Source: Sphingobium xenophagum NBRC 107872
GTDB taxonomy: Bacteria > Pseudomonadota > Alphaproteobacteria > Sphingomonadales > Sphingomonadaceae
Assembly (NCBI RefSeq): GCF_000367345.1
Contig: NZ_BARE01000012.1
Location: 62,001 to 126,000, forward strand
Direction of reading: 5' to 3'
Length of the DNA stretch: 64,000 nt
Part shown: positions 26,103 to 34,321 of the stretch, piece by piece
How the letters are laid out: the number at the start of each line of letters is the position of its first letter
Position numbering within the stretch: the stretch's first letter is position 1
Position numbers and translations under genes: made by a program
The notes under the pieces: model-generated
Told to the model about the DNA's origin: nothing
Seen by the model: the letters and a program-made list of their open reading frames with translations, nothing else
Databases searched by the model: none

Positions 26103-26885
26103 ATGCGGGTGATCATCACGGGTGCTGCAAGCGGCATCGGCAGAGCATGCGCCGAACTGCTGGCGGCCGGGTCGATGATTCCGGGTGAACACCGGATGCT
26201 GCTCGCGGATCGCGATGCCGCCAATCTGCAGGTGGTGGCCGATGCGGTCGGCCCCGCCGCCGCGACCTGCGTGGTTGATCTGGCCGAACCGGATTGCGGC
26301 GACCGGATTGTCGCGGCGGCGCTCGCGCATATGGATGGGATCGACGCCGTCATCAGCAATGCCGGCATCATCATGGGCGGCGCGCTGGTTGAACTGCCGA
26401 TCAGCGATTTCGATCGCATCTTCGCCATCAACACCCGCTCGTCCTGGCTGTTGGGCAAGGCGGCCCATCCTCACCTGAAAGAGAGCAAGGGCGCCTTCGT
26501 CGCGACCGCGTCCATGTCGGCCACCCAGCCTACGCCCGCGCTTGGCTTTTATTCCTCCAGCAAGGCCGCCTTGCTGATGATGATACGCCAGCTCAGCATC
26601 GAATGGGGTCCGGACGGTATCCGATGCAATACGGTGTCGCCCGGCCCCACCTACACGCCGATGACCGCTGCGGGATATGAAGATCTGTCGCGGCGCGACC
26701 AGCGGGAAGCCAATATTCCCCTGCGCAAACTCGGCGTGGCCGAGGATGTCGCGCAGGCGATCCTGTTTCTGATCGGCCCTCATGCAAGCCACATCAGCGG
26801 TGTCGACCTGCTGGTTGATGGCGGTATGAGCAACATGCTGATGCCCGCCAGCGGCGGTGGCACCGGTCAGAGCCGGCAGAGCTGA
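26103..26885 (+). CDS. SDR-family oxidoreductase
   Basis: A 260-residue short-chain dehydrogenase with TGAASGIG (6-13), AVISNAGIIMGG, a catalytic Ser in TASMSATQ and Y-x3-K in FYSSSKAAL, ending ISGVDLLVDGGMS. The ATG follows AGGGAGAG, 41 bases after the acyl-CoA synthetase, so co-transcription is likely. It resembles 3-alpha-hydroxysteroid and carbonyl reductases, but specificity is not assignable. It ends 7 bases from the converging GntR gene. Confidence 0.86.
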   Translation: MRVIITGAASGIGRACAELLAAGSMIPGEHRMLLADRDAANLQVVADAVGPAAATCVVDLAEPDCGDRIVAAALAHMDGIDAVISNAGIIMGGALVELPISDFDRIFAINTRSSWLLGKAAHPHLKESKGAFVATASMSATQPTPALGFYSSSKAALLMMIRQLSIEWGPDGIRCNTVSPGPTYTPMTAAGYEDLSRRDQREANIPLRKLGVAEDVAQAILFLIGPHASHISGVDLLVDGGMSNMLMPASGGGTGQSRQS

Positions 26886-26892
26886 TATGGGA

Positions 26893-27633
26893 TCAGAGGG
26901 CCCGATCCGCGCCAGCCGCCCATTCGATATCGGTCCCGCCCCGCGCATTCTGCGGGTCGATCAGCAGCCGCGCCGTCGCCATCAAATGGTCCGTCAGCAG
27001 CGCCTCGGCGCGGTCGGCGTCCCGCGCGAGCGCCGCGTCGACGATCTGCGCATGTTCATGAACCAAATCCCGGTCGCCATGGGCCAAAGGCACGGTGAGA
27101 TAGCGATAGCGTTCCGACTGGGCATAGAGCCAGTCGCGCATCTTGAGCAACCATGGACTGTCGCACGCGGCGACCAGGGCGTGGTGGAAGGCCGCATGGG
27201 CGTCGGCATAATCCTCGTTCAGACGGGCCGCCTCTCGCGGGTCGCGGGTCGGGGTCTTGCTCAACCTATGGGCTGCGCTGACGATCGAGGCTTCCCAGTC
27301 CAGGCTTCCCTTCTCGATGGCGCGCCGGAGGCATTGCCCCTCAATATCGCTGCGGACCCTGACCAGATCCGTCAGATCGCCGATCGATATCGGCGTCACC
27401 CGAAATCCCCGCGCATCGTCCTGCGTCACAAAGCCCTCGGACGTGAGCCGCGACAGGGCTTCGCGCACCGCCCCGAGACTGAAGCCCTGCGTTTCGGTGA
27501 TATCCTTGATGTTGATTTTGGCGCCGGGCACCAGCCGACAGGTCAGGAGATCGTCGCGCAATTGCCGGTAGGCGCGTTCGGTCAGGCTCAGCTTTTTGGT
27601 CATCGCAAGAGCTATATCAGCTTCGTCACCCAT
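26893..27633 (-). CDS. GntR-family regulator with FCD domain
   Basis: A 246-residue repressor. The N-terminal winged helix contains LTERAYRQLRDDLL and SLGAVREALSRLTSEGFV, and the C-terminal all-helical FCD domain has the metal-site pattern around DAHAAFHHALVAAC. FCD members bind carboxylates or acyl-CoAs. The start at 27633 has no clear ribosome site, and an ATG at 27603 (MTKKLSL) is an alternative. It is divergent from the fumarylacetoacetase-like gene, and a perfect 14-base palindrome lies between them. Confidence 0.88.
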   Translation of the reverse strand: MGDEADIALAMTKKLSLTERAYRQLRDDLLTCRLVPGAKINIKDITETQGFSLGAVREALSRLTSEGFVTQDDARGFRVTPISIGDLTDLVRVRSDIEGQCLRRAIEKGSLDWEASIVSAAHRLSKTPTRDPREAARLNEDYADAHAAFHHALVAACDSPWLLKMRDWLYAQSERYRYLTVPLAHGDRDLVHEHAQIVDAALARDADRAEALLTDHLMATARLLIDPQNARGGTDIEWAAGADRAL

Positions 27634-27662
27634 GGCAATTCGACAGGATGTATTTTATAGCT

Positions 27663-27676
27663 TGAAATATATTTCA
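27663..27676. promoter_or_regulatory. Palindrome TGAAATATATTTCA, likely GntR operator
   Basis: A perfect 14-base palindrome 30 bases upstream of the GntR start and 55 bases before the divergent gene at 27732. It is AT-rich in a GC-rich region, as expected of a promoter operator. The link to the adjacent GntR protein is by position only. Confidence 0.6.
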
Positions 27677-27731
27677 TTCAATTCCATGCCTGCGGTTCGG
27701 TGGGTTGGACAGATTCTCAGGAGGTTTGCAT

Positions 27732-28583
27732 ATGCGGTTGGCCAAGGTGACACAGAACGGCGCGGTCGGTCTGGCAGTGGACACGGGCGCGGGCGTCAAG
27801 GCGCTGTTCGGCGACGCTGCACTCTATGATCTGGATGCGCTGATCGCCAGCGGCGGCAGCGCCCTGACGGATGCCGGCGCGAAAGTCAGCGCAGAGGGCG
27901 AGGAAGTTCAGGTTGAAGACCTCACTTTCCTGCCGCCCCTCGTCAAGGCGCCCAAGATCCTTTGCCTGGGTCTCAACTACAAGGATCACGCGGCCGAAGG
28001 CGGATTCACCGTGCCCGAATTCCCGACGGTATTCGGCCGTTTCAATTCGAGCCTGATCGGCCATGGCGCACCGATCATCAAACCGCCCTGTTCCGATCAA
28101 CTCGATTATGAGGCGGAAATGGTCGCGGTCGTCGGCAAGGGCGGCAAGGATATCAGCAAGGACGACGCGCTGTCGCATATCGTCGCCTATTCGGTGTTCA
28201 ACGACGGTTCGATCCGCGACTATCAGCTCAAGACGCCGCAGTGGACGGTCGGCAAGAATTTCGACGATACCGGCGCCTTCGGTCCCTGGCTGGTAACGGC
28301 CGACGAGCTGCCTGCGGGCGGCGCCGGGCTCAAGATCGAAACCCGCCTCAACGGCCAGGTAGTGCAGAGCGCGAACACATCCGACATGGTGTTCGATGTC
28401 GTCGACACGGTCGCCCTCCTGTCCACCTGCTTCACGCTGGAAGCGGGCGACGTTCTGGTCATGGGAACCCCGTCGGGCATCGGCCTTGCCCGCAAGCCTC
28501 CGCTGTTCATGAAGGATGGCGATGTGTGCGAAGTGGAAATCGAAAAGATCGGCCTGTTGGTGAACCCCATCAAGGCAGCATGA
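27732..28583 (+). CDS. Fumarylacetoacetate hydrolase-family protein
   Basis: A 283-residue FAH-fold enzyme with the family core KILCLGLNYKDHAAEGG, the metal-binding DYEAEMVAVVG, an FNDGSIRDYQLKTPQWTVGKN-like segment and MGTPSGIG. Members hydrolyse or decarboxylate dienoic keto acids after meta-cleavage (HpcE, hydratases) or act as acylpyruvases. The ATG at 27732 follows CAGGAGG with ideal spacing; upstream codons in frame are unlikely. It is first in the run of closely spaced genes to 31666 that includes an extradiol dioxygenase. Confidence 0.9.
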   Translation: MRLAKVTQNGAVGLAVDTGAGVKALFGDAALYDLDALIASGGSALTDAGAKVSAEGEEVQVEDLTFLPPLVKAPKILCLGLNYKDHAAEGGFTVPEFPTVFGRFNSSLIGHGAPIIKPPCSDQLDYEAEMVAVVGKGGKDISKDDALSHIVAYSVFNDGSIRDYQLKTPQWTVGKNFDDTGAFGPWLVTADELPAGGAGLKIETRLNGQVVQSANTSDMVFDVVDTVALLSTCFTLEAGDVLVMGTPSGIGLARKPPLFMKDGDVCEVEIEKIGLLVNPIKAA

Positions 28584-28634
28584 TCGAAAGGCCGGCGCCG
28601 TCCTGTCGGCGCCCGGCCAGCCAAGGAGCGAAGG

Positions 28635-29591
28635 ATGAACCAGAACAGCCCGTCGGGACGCCGCGCCAATAGTTTGGGCGTCCATTCCATCGATCATTTC
28701 GCGGTCGAAGTGCCCGATCTGGAAGCCGCGCGGACATTCTACACGCTCTTCGGACTTGACGTCCGCGAGCGGGATGACACGCTGGAATTATATGCGTTCG
28801 GCAATCCGCATCGCTGGGCCGTGCTGAGCCAGGGCGGCGACGCCAAGCGGCTGCGCTATCTGAGCTTCGGCATCTATCCGGACGAAGCGGACGCCTTTGC
28901 CGCTCATCTCGACGGCTGCGGCGTCACACGGATCGATCCGCCCGAAGGCGCGGAAGCCGACGGCATCTGGTTCGCAGGCTTCGATGGCCTGCCGATCAAC
29001 GTCCGCGTCGCAGACAAGGCGACGCCATCGGAAAAGAGCCATTTCACTTTCGTCAGCGCGGCGCCGGGCCAATCCGGCGCGATCCCTAACAGCAAAGCGC
29101 CCAAGGTTCACCCCCGCCGCCTTTCGCATTTCGCCATCTTCGCGACCGACGTGAATGCCGCGATCGACTTCTATGAGAAGACGCTCGGCCTGCGCCTGTC
29201 CGACAAGAGCGAGCCGGCCGTCGCCTTCCTGCACGGCCCCCATGGCAGCGATCATCACCTGCTGGCCCTCGTCCTGTCCGATCGGCGGGGCATGCATCAC
29301 AATAGCTGGGACGTCGGGTCGGTGATGGAAGTGGGCCTGGGCGGCGCGACCATGGCCCGGGCCGGCTATGGCCCCAACTGGGGCGTGGGCCAGCACGTAT
29401 TGGGCGCCAATTATTTCTATTATGTGCGCGATCCTTGGGGCAGTTTCAGCGAATATTCGGCCGATATTGACTTCATCCCGCATGACGTCGACTGGCCGGC
29501 CGCCAACCATGCGCCAGAGGACAGCATGTTCCTGTGGGGACCCGATCCATTCCCCGAATTCATCCAGAACACTGAACCGGCGGAGGCCTGA
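28635..29591 (+). CDS. Type I extradiol (meta-cleavage) dioxygenase, VOC fold
   Basis: A 318-residue protein with two vicinal-oxygen-chelate modules. The C-terminal module keeps the iron ligands in order: H165 in RRLSHFAIF, H207 or H208 in SDHHLLALV and E273 in SFSEYSADIDF. Downstream residues (GQHVLGANYFYYVRDPWG) resemble the catalytic His/Tyr stretch of BphC-type enzymes. It should open a catecholic ring next to the diol with O2. It lies between the FAH-family gene and an alpha/beta hydrolase, the classic meta-pathway order. The natural catechol is unknown; a seco-steroid or polycyclic catechol is possible. Confidence 0.87.
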   Translation: MNQNSPSGRRANSLGVHSIDHFAVEVPDLEAARTFYTLFGLDVRERDDTLELYAFGNPHRWAVLSQGGDAKRLRYLSFGIYPDEADAFAAHLDGCGVTRIDPPEGAEADGIWFAGFDGLPINVRVADKATPSEKSHFTFVSAAPGQSGAIPNSKAPKVHPRRLSHFAIFATDVNAAIDFYEKTLGLRLSDKSEPAVAFLHGPHGSDHHLLALVLSDRRGMHHNSWDVGSVMEVGLGGATMARAGYGPNWGVGQHVLGANYFYYVRDPWGSFSEYSADIDFIPHDVDWPAANHAPEDSMFLWGPDPFPEFIQNTEPAEA

Positions 29592-29596
29592 TCGTC

Positions 29597-30337
29597 ATGA
29601 CCACATTCGTACTTCTTCACGGCGGCGGCATGGGCGGCTGGACATGGAAATATGTCCGTGAAATTCTGGAGGCCGGGGGCCACAAGGTCTACACGCCGAC
29701 CTTCACCGGCTTTGGCGAGCGCGAGCATCTGATCGGCCGCGATGTGGGCAATGCGACTCATGTGCGCGATATCGTGAATGTCTTCAAATATGAGGATCTG
29801 CGCGACGTCGTGCTGGTCGCGCACAGCTATGCGGGCACGGTCGCGCCCGGCGTGATCGCGGAGGTGGGCGACCGCATCGCATCCATAATCTATCTTGACG
29901 CCATCGTGCCCCGGTCGGGGGAACGGATCGGATCCCTCATGGGCTATGTCCCGGAAGACCAGCTCGCCGCGCTGGATGCGATGCTCGAAGCAGGCGAAGG
30001 CCCGGTAGGATCGGGCGTGCATGAAATGCAGCGGGCGGCGGCCAAGGAGCATCCCCATCTCATGGACCCGGCGCGGGAGAAATGGCTGCTCGACAATTTG
30101 TCGGACCAGCCGATGAAGGCGACCGCCTGCGTCATTCCCGTTGGCGCCGAGGCGATCGACCGGCCCGTCGACTATATCGCGGCGGCCGTCACGGTGATGA
30201 CGGCGATGCACGACCGGGCGCGCGAACTGGGCTGGACCATCCATGACCATCCGGGCGATCACGCCCTGCTGGTGGGCGATCCGGAGGGAACGACCGACCT
30301 CATTCTGAAGATTTCCGGCGCGGGAGCTCCGGCATGA
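29597..30337 (+). CDS. Alpha/beta-fold hydrolase
   Basis: A 246-residue hydrolase with the oxyanion-hole start LLHGGGMGGWTWK, the nucleophile elbow AHSYAG, the acid position in YLDAIVP and a C-terminal His in PGDHALLV. It resembles plant-type methylesterase/hydroxynitrile lyase proteins and salicylate esterases more than classical meta-cleavage-product hydrolases. It starts 5 bases after the dioxygenase and overlaps the following SDR (ATGA), so it is part of the operon. It may hydrolyse an ester or a C-C bond of the cleavage product. Confidence 0.82.
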   Translation: MTTFVLLHGGGMGGWTWKYVREILEAGGHKVYTPTFTGFGEREHLIGRDVGNATHVRDIVNVFKYEDLRDVVLVAHSYAGTVAPGVIAEVGDRIASIIYLDAIVPRSGERIGSLMGYVPEDQLAALDAMLEAGEGPVGSGVHEMQRAAAKEHPHLMDPAREKWLLDNLSDQPMKATACVIPVGAEAIDRPVDYIAAAVTVMTAMHDRARELGWTIHDHPGDHALLVGDPEGTTDLILKISGAGAPA

Positions 30338-31110
30338 ATGCCGCCGAGCTGTTCTCGGTACAGGACCGCGTCGCCGTCGTTACCGGCGGGTCGACCGGCA
30401 TCGGCCGCCATATCGCGACCGGCCTGGCTGCGGCGGGCGCCACAGTCTATATCTGTGCCCGGACGCAGGCCAAGGTGACGGCGGCCGCGGCGGAAATTTC
30501 CGCTACGACTGGCGGCCGCTGTACCGGCCTGGTCGCAGATCTTTCGACACTTGCTGGGATCGAGGCTCTGGTCGCGGCGGTGTCCACCCAAGAACAGGCC
30601 GTGCATGTCCTGGTGAACAACGCCGGGACCATGGCCGACGCGCCCATCGACGATTATGGCGAGGATGAATGGGATCCGGTGATCGACCTGAACCTGAAGG
30701 CTCCTTTCTTCACGCTTCGAAAATTCCTGCCCCTGCTTCGCGCAGGCGGCACGGCGGAGCGCCCTGCATCGATCATCAACATCGGGTCGGTCGGCGCGCT
30801 CAAGGTCGGCCCCAAGGAAAATTACGCCTATCAGGCTTCGAAGAGCGCCATCCACTGGATGGCGAAAGGCCTCGCCAAGCGGCTGGGCCGCGACAACATC
30901 ACCGTCAACGTCATCGCACCCGGATTCTTCGAATCGGAGATGACCGTCATTACCTCCAGCGAGATGCGCACGATGGTGGAATCGATGGTGCCCCGCGGCC
31001 GCGTCGGTACGCCAGAGGATCTGGCGGGCGCAGCCATCTATCTCGCCTCGCGGGCGGGCGCCTATGTCACCGGATCGGTCATCCCTGTCGAGGGAGGATT
31101 GTCGATCTGA
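30334..31110 (+). CDS. SDR-family oxidoreductase, RhlG-like
   Basis: A 258-residue short-chain dehydrogenase whose ATG overlaps the stop of the hydrolase. It has TGGSTGIG, LVNNAGTMADAPI, Ser in NIGSVGALK, Y-x3-K in YAYQASKSAI and ends VTGSVIPVEGGLSI. By eye it is a paralogue of the SDR at 16593-17369, with the same length, the same GLxxAGATV and NINIGSV-like blocks and the same NITVN(A/V)IxPGFF segment. NADP preference is suggested by CARTQ after beta-2. Confidence 0.86.
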   Translation: MNAAELFSVQDRVAVVTGGSTGIGRHIATGLAAAGATVYICARTQAKVTAAAAEISATTGGRCTGLVADLSTLAGIEALVAAVSTQEQAVHVLVNNAGTMADAPIDDYGEDEWDPVIDLNLKAPFFTLRKFLPLLRAGGTAERPASIINIGSVGALKVGPKENYAYQASKSAIHWMAKGLAKRLGRDNITVNVIAPGFFESEMTVITSSEMRTMVESMVPRGRVGTPEDLAGAAIYLASRAGAYVTGSVIPVEGGLSI

Positions 31111-31111
31111 T

Positions 31112-31666
31112 ATGACCCAACTTCATTTCGTCGCCGTTGGCGGCACAATGCGCGCCTATTCCTCCACCGAGCGGGCGCTTCGCAAGGCGCTCGCCATCGC
31201 GGAGGAACGCGGCGCACGCACGACGCTGCTTGCAGGAGCGGACATCGACTTCCCGTCTTACGCGCCCGAAAATCCGGATCGTCCGGATGCGGCACGACAC
31301 TATGTCGACATCCTGCGGTCGGCGGATGCCGTGATCATCGGCTCACCAGGCTATCATGGTGCGATCTCTGGCTTCGTGAAGAATGCGCTCGATTATGTCG
31401 AGGATATGAGCCGCGACGAGCGTTGCTATTTCGATGGTCTTCCCGTCGGCTGCGTGGCGACCGCGGCCGGCTGGCAGGCCGCGGTCGCCACGCTCCAGCA
31501 ACTGCGGGTGATCACCCACGCGCTGCGGGGATGGCCGACGCCGCTGGGCATCGCCATCAACACCATCGGCGGCGAAGGCGACCCGATCGAAAACGCGCCC
31601 ATCCCCGACCAGTTGGGGATGATGGTGGACCAATTGTTCAGTTTCTGCCGACGGCCTGCCCTATAG
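31112..31666 (+). CDS. NAD(P)H-dependent FMN reductase
   Basis: A 184-residue flavodoxin-fold reductase with the phosphate-binding loop GTMRAYSSTERAL, the flavin contact GSPGYHGAISGFVKNALDY and the C-terminal QLGMMVDQL. The start MTQLHF at 31112 lies one base after the preceding stop codon. Such proteins supply reduced FMN or FAD to two-component monooxygenases. It is a natural partner for the HsaA/HpaB-like oxygenases at 49145 and 57522, although neither is adjacent. The last codons overlap a copy of the repeated dyad. Confidence 0.85.
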   Translation: MTQLHFVAVGGTMRAYSSTERALRKALAIAEERGARTTLLAGADIDFPSYAPENPDRPDAARHYVDILRSADAVIIGSPGYHGAISGFVKNALDYVEDMSRDERCYFDGLPVGCVATAAGWQAAVATLQQLRVITHALRGWPTPLGIAINTIGGEGDPIENAPIPDQLGMMVDQLFSFCRRPAL

Positions 31667-31675
31667 TTGGATAGG
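31660..31675. promoter_or_regulatory. CCTATA-GTTG-GATAGG dyad before the second acyl-CoA dehydrogenase operon
   Basis: A member of the repeated dyad with a single departure in the left half. It lies 53 bases before the ATG at 31729 and overlaps the end of the preceding gene. Confidence 0.65.
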
Positions 31676-31728
31676 TTCGCAATGAACCTGTCGGGCGCTT
31701 AATCGCAGTACCACTAACGGGAACGACG

Positions 31729-32892
31729 ATGGATTTTTCACTCACCGAGGAACAGCAGGCGTTCAGGGACATTGTCCGCCGCTGGGTCGATGCGGAAGCG
31801 CCCAAGGACTGGATGCGCGCGCTGGAAGCCGACGAAGAAAATTATCCCTATGCGCTGTGGGACAAGATCGCCGAGCAGGGATTTTTCGGCATCGGGATTC
31901 CCGAGGAATATGACGGCCTGGGCGGCGACGTCATGATGCAAATGATCTTCGCCCGCGAATTCGCGCGGACGGCCGGCGGCCTGCTATGGGTCTGGGGCCT
32001 GACCTCCTTCGGCGGGGCGAAGACGATCGGCGCGGTCGGCACGGAGGAGCAGAAGAATCGCTGGCTGCGCCCCATGGCGCAGGGCAAGCTGCGCGTCTCG
32101 CTGTCGATGACCGAACCCGACGGCGGCACCGACGTTCTGGGCGCGATGAAGACCCATGCCGAAAAGGTCGACGGCGGTTGGAAGCTGAACGGCGCCAAGA
32201 TGTGGACCACGGGGGCAAAGGCGGCCGACAGGCTGCTCGTCCTCGCCCGCACCGATAAAAACGCCGAAAAGAAGCATCATGGCCTCACAATGTTCTTCGT
32301 CGATGCCAAATCGCCCGGGATCACCGCCTCGCTCCTGCCCAAGCTGGGCATGCGCGCCATGGGATCGTGCGAGGTTCACTATGAGGATGTCTTCGTTCCC
32401 GACGAGGACGTACTGGGTGAGCCTGGACAGGCCTGGTATGCGATGTTGCCCACGCTCAATAATGAGCGGATCATGGTGGGCGCCCAATGTCTGGGCGCGA
32501 TCGACGGGGTGCTGGAAGACGCGCTGGAATATATGCTGCAACGCAAGGCGTTCGGCGGCATTATCGGCCGCTTCCAGATTTTGCAGCATTATGTCGCGGA
32601 CATTGCGACCTCGCAGAAGCTGACCGAGCTGTTGCTTTACAATGTCGCTTGGATGCAGAGCAACGGCATGAAGTGCGGAACCGAGGCCAATATGCTCAAG
32701 ATGGTCGCCACGGAAAATGCCGTGAAAGCCGCAGACCTTGGCATCCAGATATTGGGGGGCATGGGCTATTCGGCGGAAACCGACATGCAGCGTTACTGGC
32801 GCGACCATCGCATCCTGCGGATGACGCCGATCAGCAACGAAATGGTGCGCAACACAATTGCCGAGAGCCTCGGCCTGCCGCGTTCTTTCTAA
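31729..32892 (+). CDS. Acyl-CoA dehydrogenase-family protein
   Basis: A 387-residue FAD protein beginning MDFSLTEEQQAFRDIVRRW. It shows LSMTEPDGGTDVLGAM, KMWTTGAKAAD and the C-terminal ILGGMGYSAETDMQRYWRD. The motif where MCAD has its catalytic Glu (YEGT) reads MTPIS here, so the base must lie elsewhere or the chemistry differs. It is a close paralogue of 53928-55091 and ends with the same residues, IAESLGLPRSF. It heads an operon with two small hotdog proteins, as in sterol side-chain loci. Confidence 0.9.
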   Translation: MDFSLTEEQQAFRDIVRRWVDAEAPKDWMRALEADEENYPYALWDKIAEQGFFGIGIPEEYDGLGGDVMMQMIFAREFARTAGGLLWVWGLTSFGGAKTIGAVGTEEQKNRWLRPMAQGKLRVSLSMTEPDGGTDVLGAMKTHAEKVDGGWKLNGAKMWTTGAKAADRLLVLARTDKNAEKKHHGLTMFFVDAKSPGITASLLPKLGMRAMGSCEVHYEDVFVPDEDVLGEPGQAWYAMLPTLNNERIMVGAQCLGAIDGVLEDALEYMLQRKAFGGIIGRFQILQHYVADIATSQKLTELLLYNVAWMQSNGMKCGTEANMLKMVATENAVKAADLGIQILGGMGYSAETDMQRYWRDHRILRMTPISNEMVRNTIAESLGLPRSF

Positions 32893-32901
32893 GGACAGAC
32901 C

Positions 32902-33360
32902 ATGAGCGATCTTGACGATCTCCCCCCTGCCCCCGACGCCGCCGGCACATCGCTCGATGGCGACAAGGTCTTCACCATCACGGCGGAAGAGAATGCCGCC
33001 CTGTGCCGGTCGACCGGCGTCGAACCAGCCGCCGACGGCAGCGCTCATCCCATCTATTATTATATCGCCACCCAGGTCGCGATGGGCAAGACGGTGGCGG
33101 GCGTCTGCGAAGCATGTGAATTCGATGTCGAGGATGGCCCGATGATGGGCAGCAGCGGCGTACGGTTGGACGCACCGCTGAGAGTCGGCGAAAGCTACAA
33201 GGTAACGGGCGAGATACTCAGCCTGGTCCGCAAACGCAGTCGTAAGCTGGGCGTCATGGACGTGCTGACCTACCGTCTGCGCCTGCACCTGCTCGACGGA
33301 ATGCAGGTGCTGGAAACAGACAATGTGTGGGTATTGCCCCGCAAGGAGTTCGCCGCATGA
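32902..33360 (+). CDS. Small hotdog protein, FAS1-like dehydratase domain
   Basis: A 152-residue single hotdog domain resembling the N-terminal, non-catalytic half of double-hotdog MaoC hydratases: HPIYYYIATQVAMGK, then DAPLRVGESYKVTGEI and LETDNVWVLPRKE. It lacks the D-x4-H catalytic pair. The next gene, which has that pair, overlaps it by ATGA, so the two probably form a heteromeric hydratase, like the ChsH2/ChsH1 arrangement in mycobacterial cholesterol side-chain degradation. Function as a pair is inference. Confidence 0.8.
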   Translation: MSDLDDLPPAPDAAGTSLDGDKVFTITAEENAALCRSTGVEPAADGSAHPIYYYIATQVAMGKTVAGVCEACEFDVEDGPMMGSSGVRLDAPLRVGESYKVTGEILSLVRKRSRKLGVMDVLTYRLRLHLLDGMQVLETDNVWVLPRKEFAA

Positions 33361-33746
33361 GCCATGCCATCGGAGACGCGCTGCCGCCTTTCACGATCGA
33401 GAGCGTCAGCCCGGAAGCTATGAAGCAGTGGGCGGTTTTCCTGGCTGACCCCAATCCCATCCATCTCGATGTCGAGGTGGTGAAGGCGAAAGGGCTGGGC
33501 GACCGGGTCATCAACCAGGGCCCAGTCAACGTTGCATATATGATGAACATGCTCATGCGCGCCTTTCCCGGCGGACGGATCAAGACGATGGATTCACGCT
33601 TTCTGGACAATGTCTATGGCGGGGACCGTGCGGTGGTGACGGGCAGGATCACCATGATCGAAGGCAATATCGTGACCTGCGAATTCTCGCTGGATGTCGA
33701 TGGCCGCGGCACGGTCAATTCCGGCACGGCGACGGTTGAAATCTAA
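33357..33746 (+). CDS. Small MaoC-type hydratase subunit
   Basis: A 129-residue hotdog protein with the catalytic hydratase-2 motif FLADPNPIHLD (D-x4-H) and the hotdog helix region GDRVINQGPVNVAYMMN. The ATG at 33357 overlaps the stop codon of the companion gene (ATGA), so both are translated together. It is expected to hydrate a 2-enoyl-CoA made by the acyl-CoA dehydrogenase at 31729. It is shorter than stand-alone MaoC proteins, in line with a heteromer. Confidence 0.85.
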   Translation: MSHAIGDALPPFTIESVSPEAMKQWAVFLADPNPIHLDVEVVKAKGLGDRVINQGPVNVAYMMNMLMRAFPGGRIKTMDSRFLDNVYGGDRAVVTGRITMIEGNIVTCEFSLDVDGRGTVNSGTATVEI

Positions 33747-33766
33747 AAGATCAGAGGAGAATATCA

Positions 33767-34321
33767 ATGCCGAGCGGACCTTTTGCCCATGTGTGCATGG
33801 TCGTACGCGATCTGGACAAGGCTATCGAGGATTGGACTCGGATTCTGCGTGTCCTTGATCCTGCATCGCTGGAAGAGCGTATCGTCAAATATGACGAATT
33901 TTCCAGCGGCGACGACGCCGGCATGAAGTGGGCAACCTTCGTCAACAATGGCGGCACGGAAATCCAGTTCATTCAACCAGCCCCTGGCACCCCCATGGGC
34001 GATCGCCTTGAGAAGGTGGGAGAGCATGTCCATCACCTCTGCTACGCGACCGACGATGTGCCGGGCGCGATGGAAAAGCTGCGGGCCGAAGGGCTGCACC
34101 TGCCCGGTGGCGGTCAGACCTTCAACGATCCGGACATGACCTGGCAGAAATGGAGCTGGGTCGGCCACAAGAGCACGCACGGCGCGCTGATCGAAGTCGC
34201 CTCGCCCTATGAGAGCCGTAACGATGGCAAGTGGCATCATGCGCCCGGCAAATTCGCCTATAAGGGGCCGGGCGAGCACCCGTCCTTCGCGGAAATGGTC
34301 CCGCCGGTCGCCGCCGAATAA
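33767..34321 (+). CDS. VOC-family protein (methylmalonyl-CoA epimerase/glyoxalase-like)
   Basis: A 184-residue vicinal-oxygen-chelate protein with FAHVCMVVRDLDKAIEDWTRIL, an acidic GGTEIQFIQP strand, HVHHLCYATDDVPGAMEKL and HGALIEVASPY. The paired His (H near residue 4 and the HHLCY His) and Glu positions fit a metal-binding epimerase or lyase of the methylmalonyl-CoA epimerase kind. The ATG follows AGAGGAGAATATC. It is the fourth gene of the 31729 operon. A role on a CoA-bound branched intermediate is plausible but not shown. Confidence 0.75.
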   Translation: MPSGPFAHVCMVVRDLDKAIEDWTRILRVLDPASLEERIVKYDEFSSGDDAGMKWATFVNNGGTEIQFIQPAPGTPMGDRLEKVGEHVHHLCYATDDVPGAMEKLRAEGLHLPGGGQTFNDPDMTWQKWSWVGHKSTHGALIEVASPYESRNDGKWHHAPGKFAYKGPGEHPSFAEMVPPVAAE

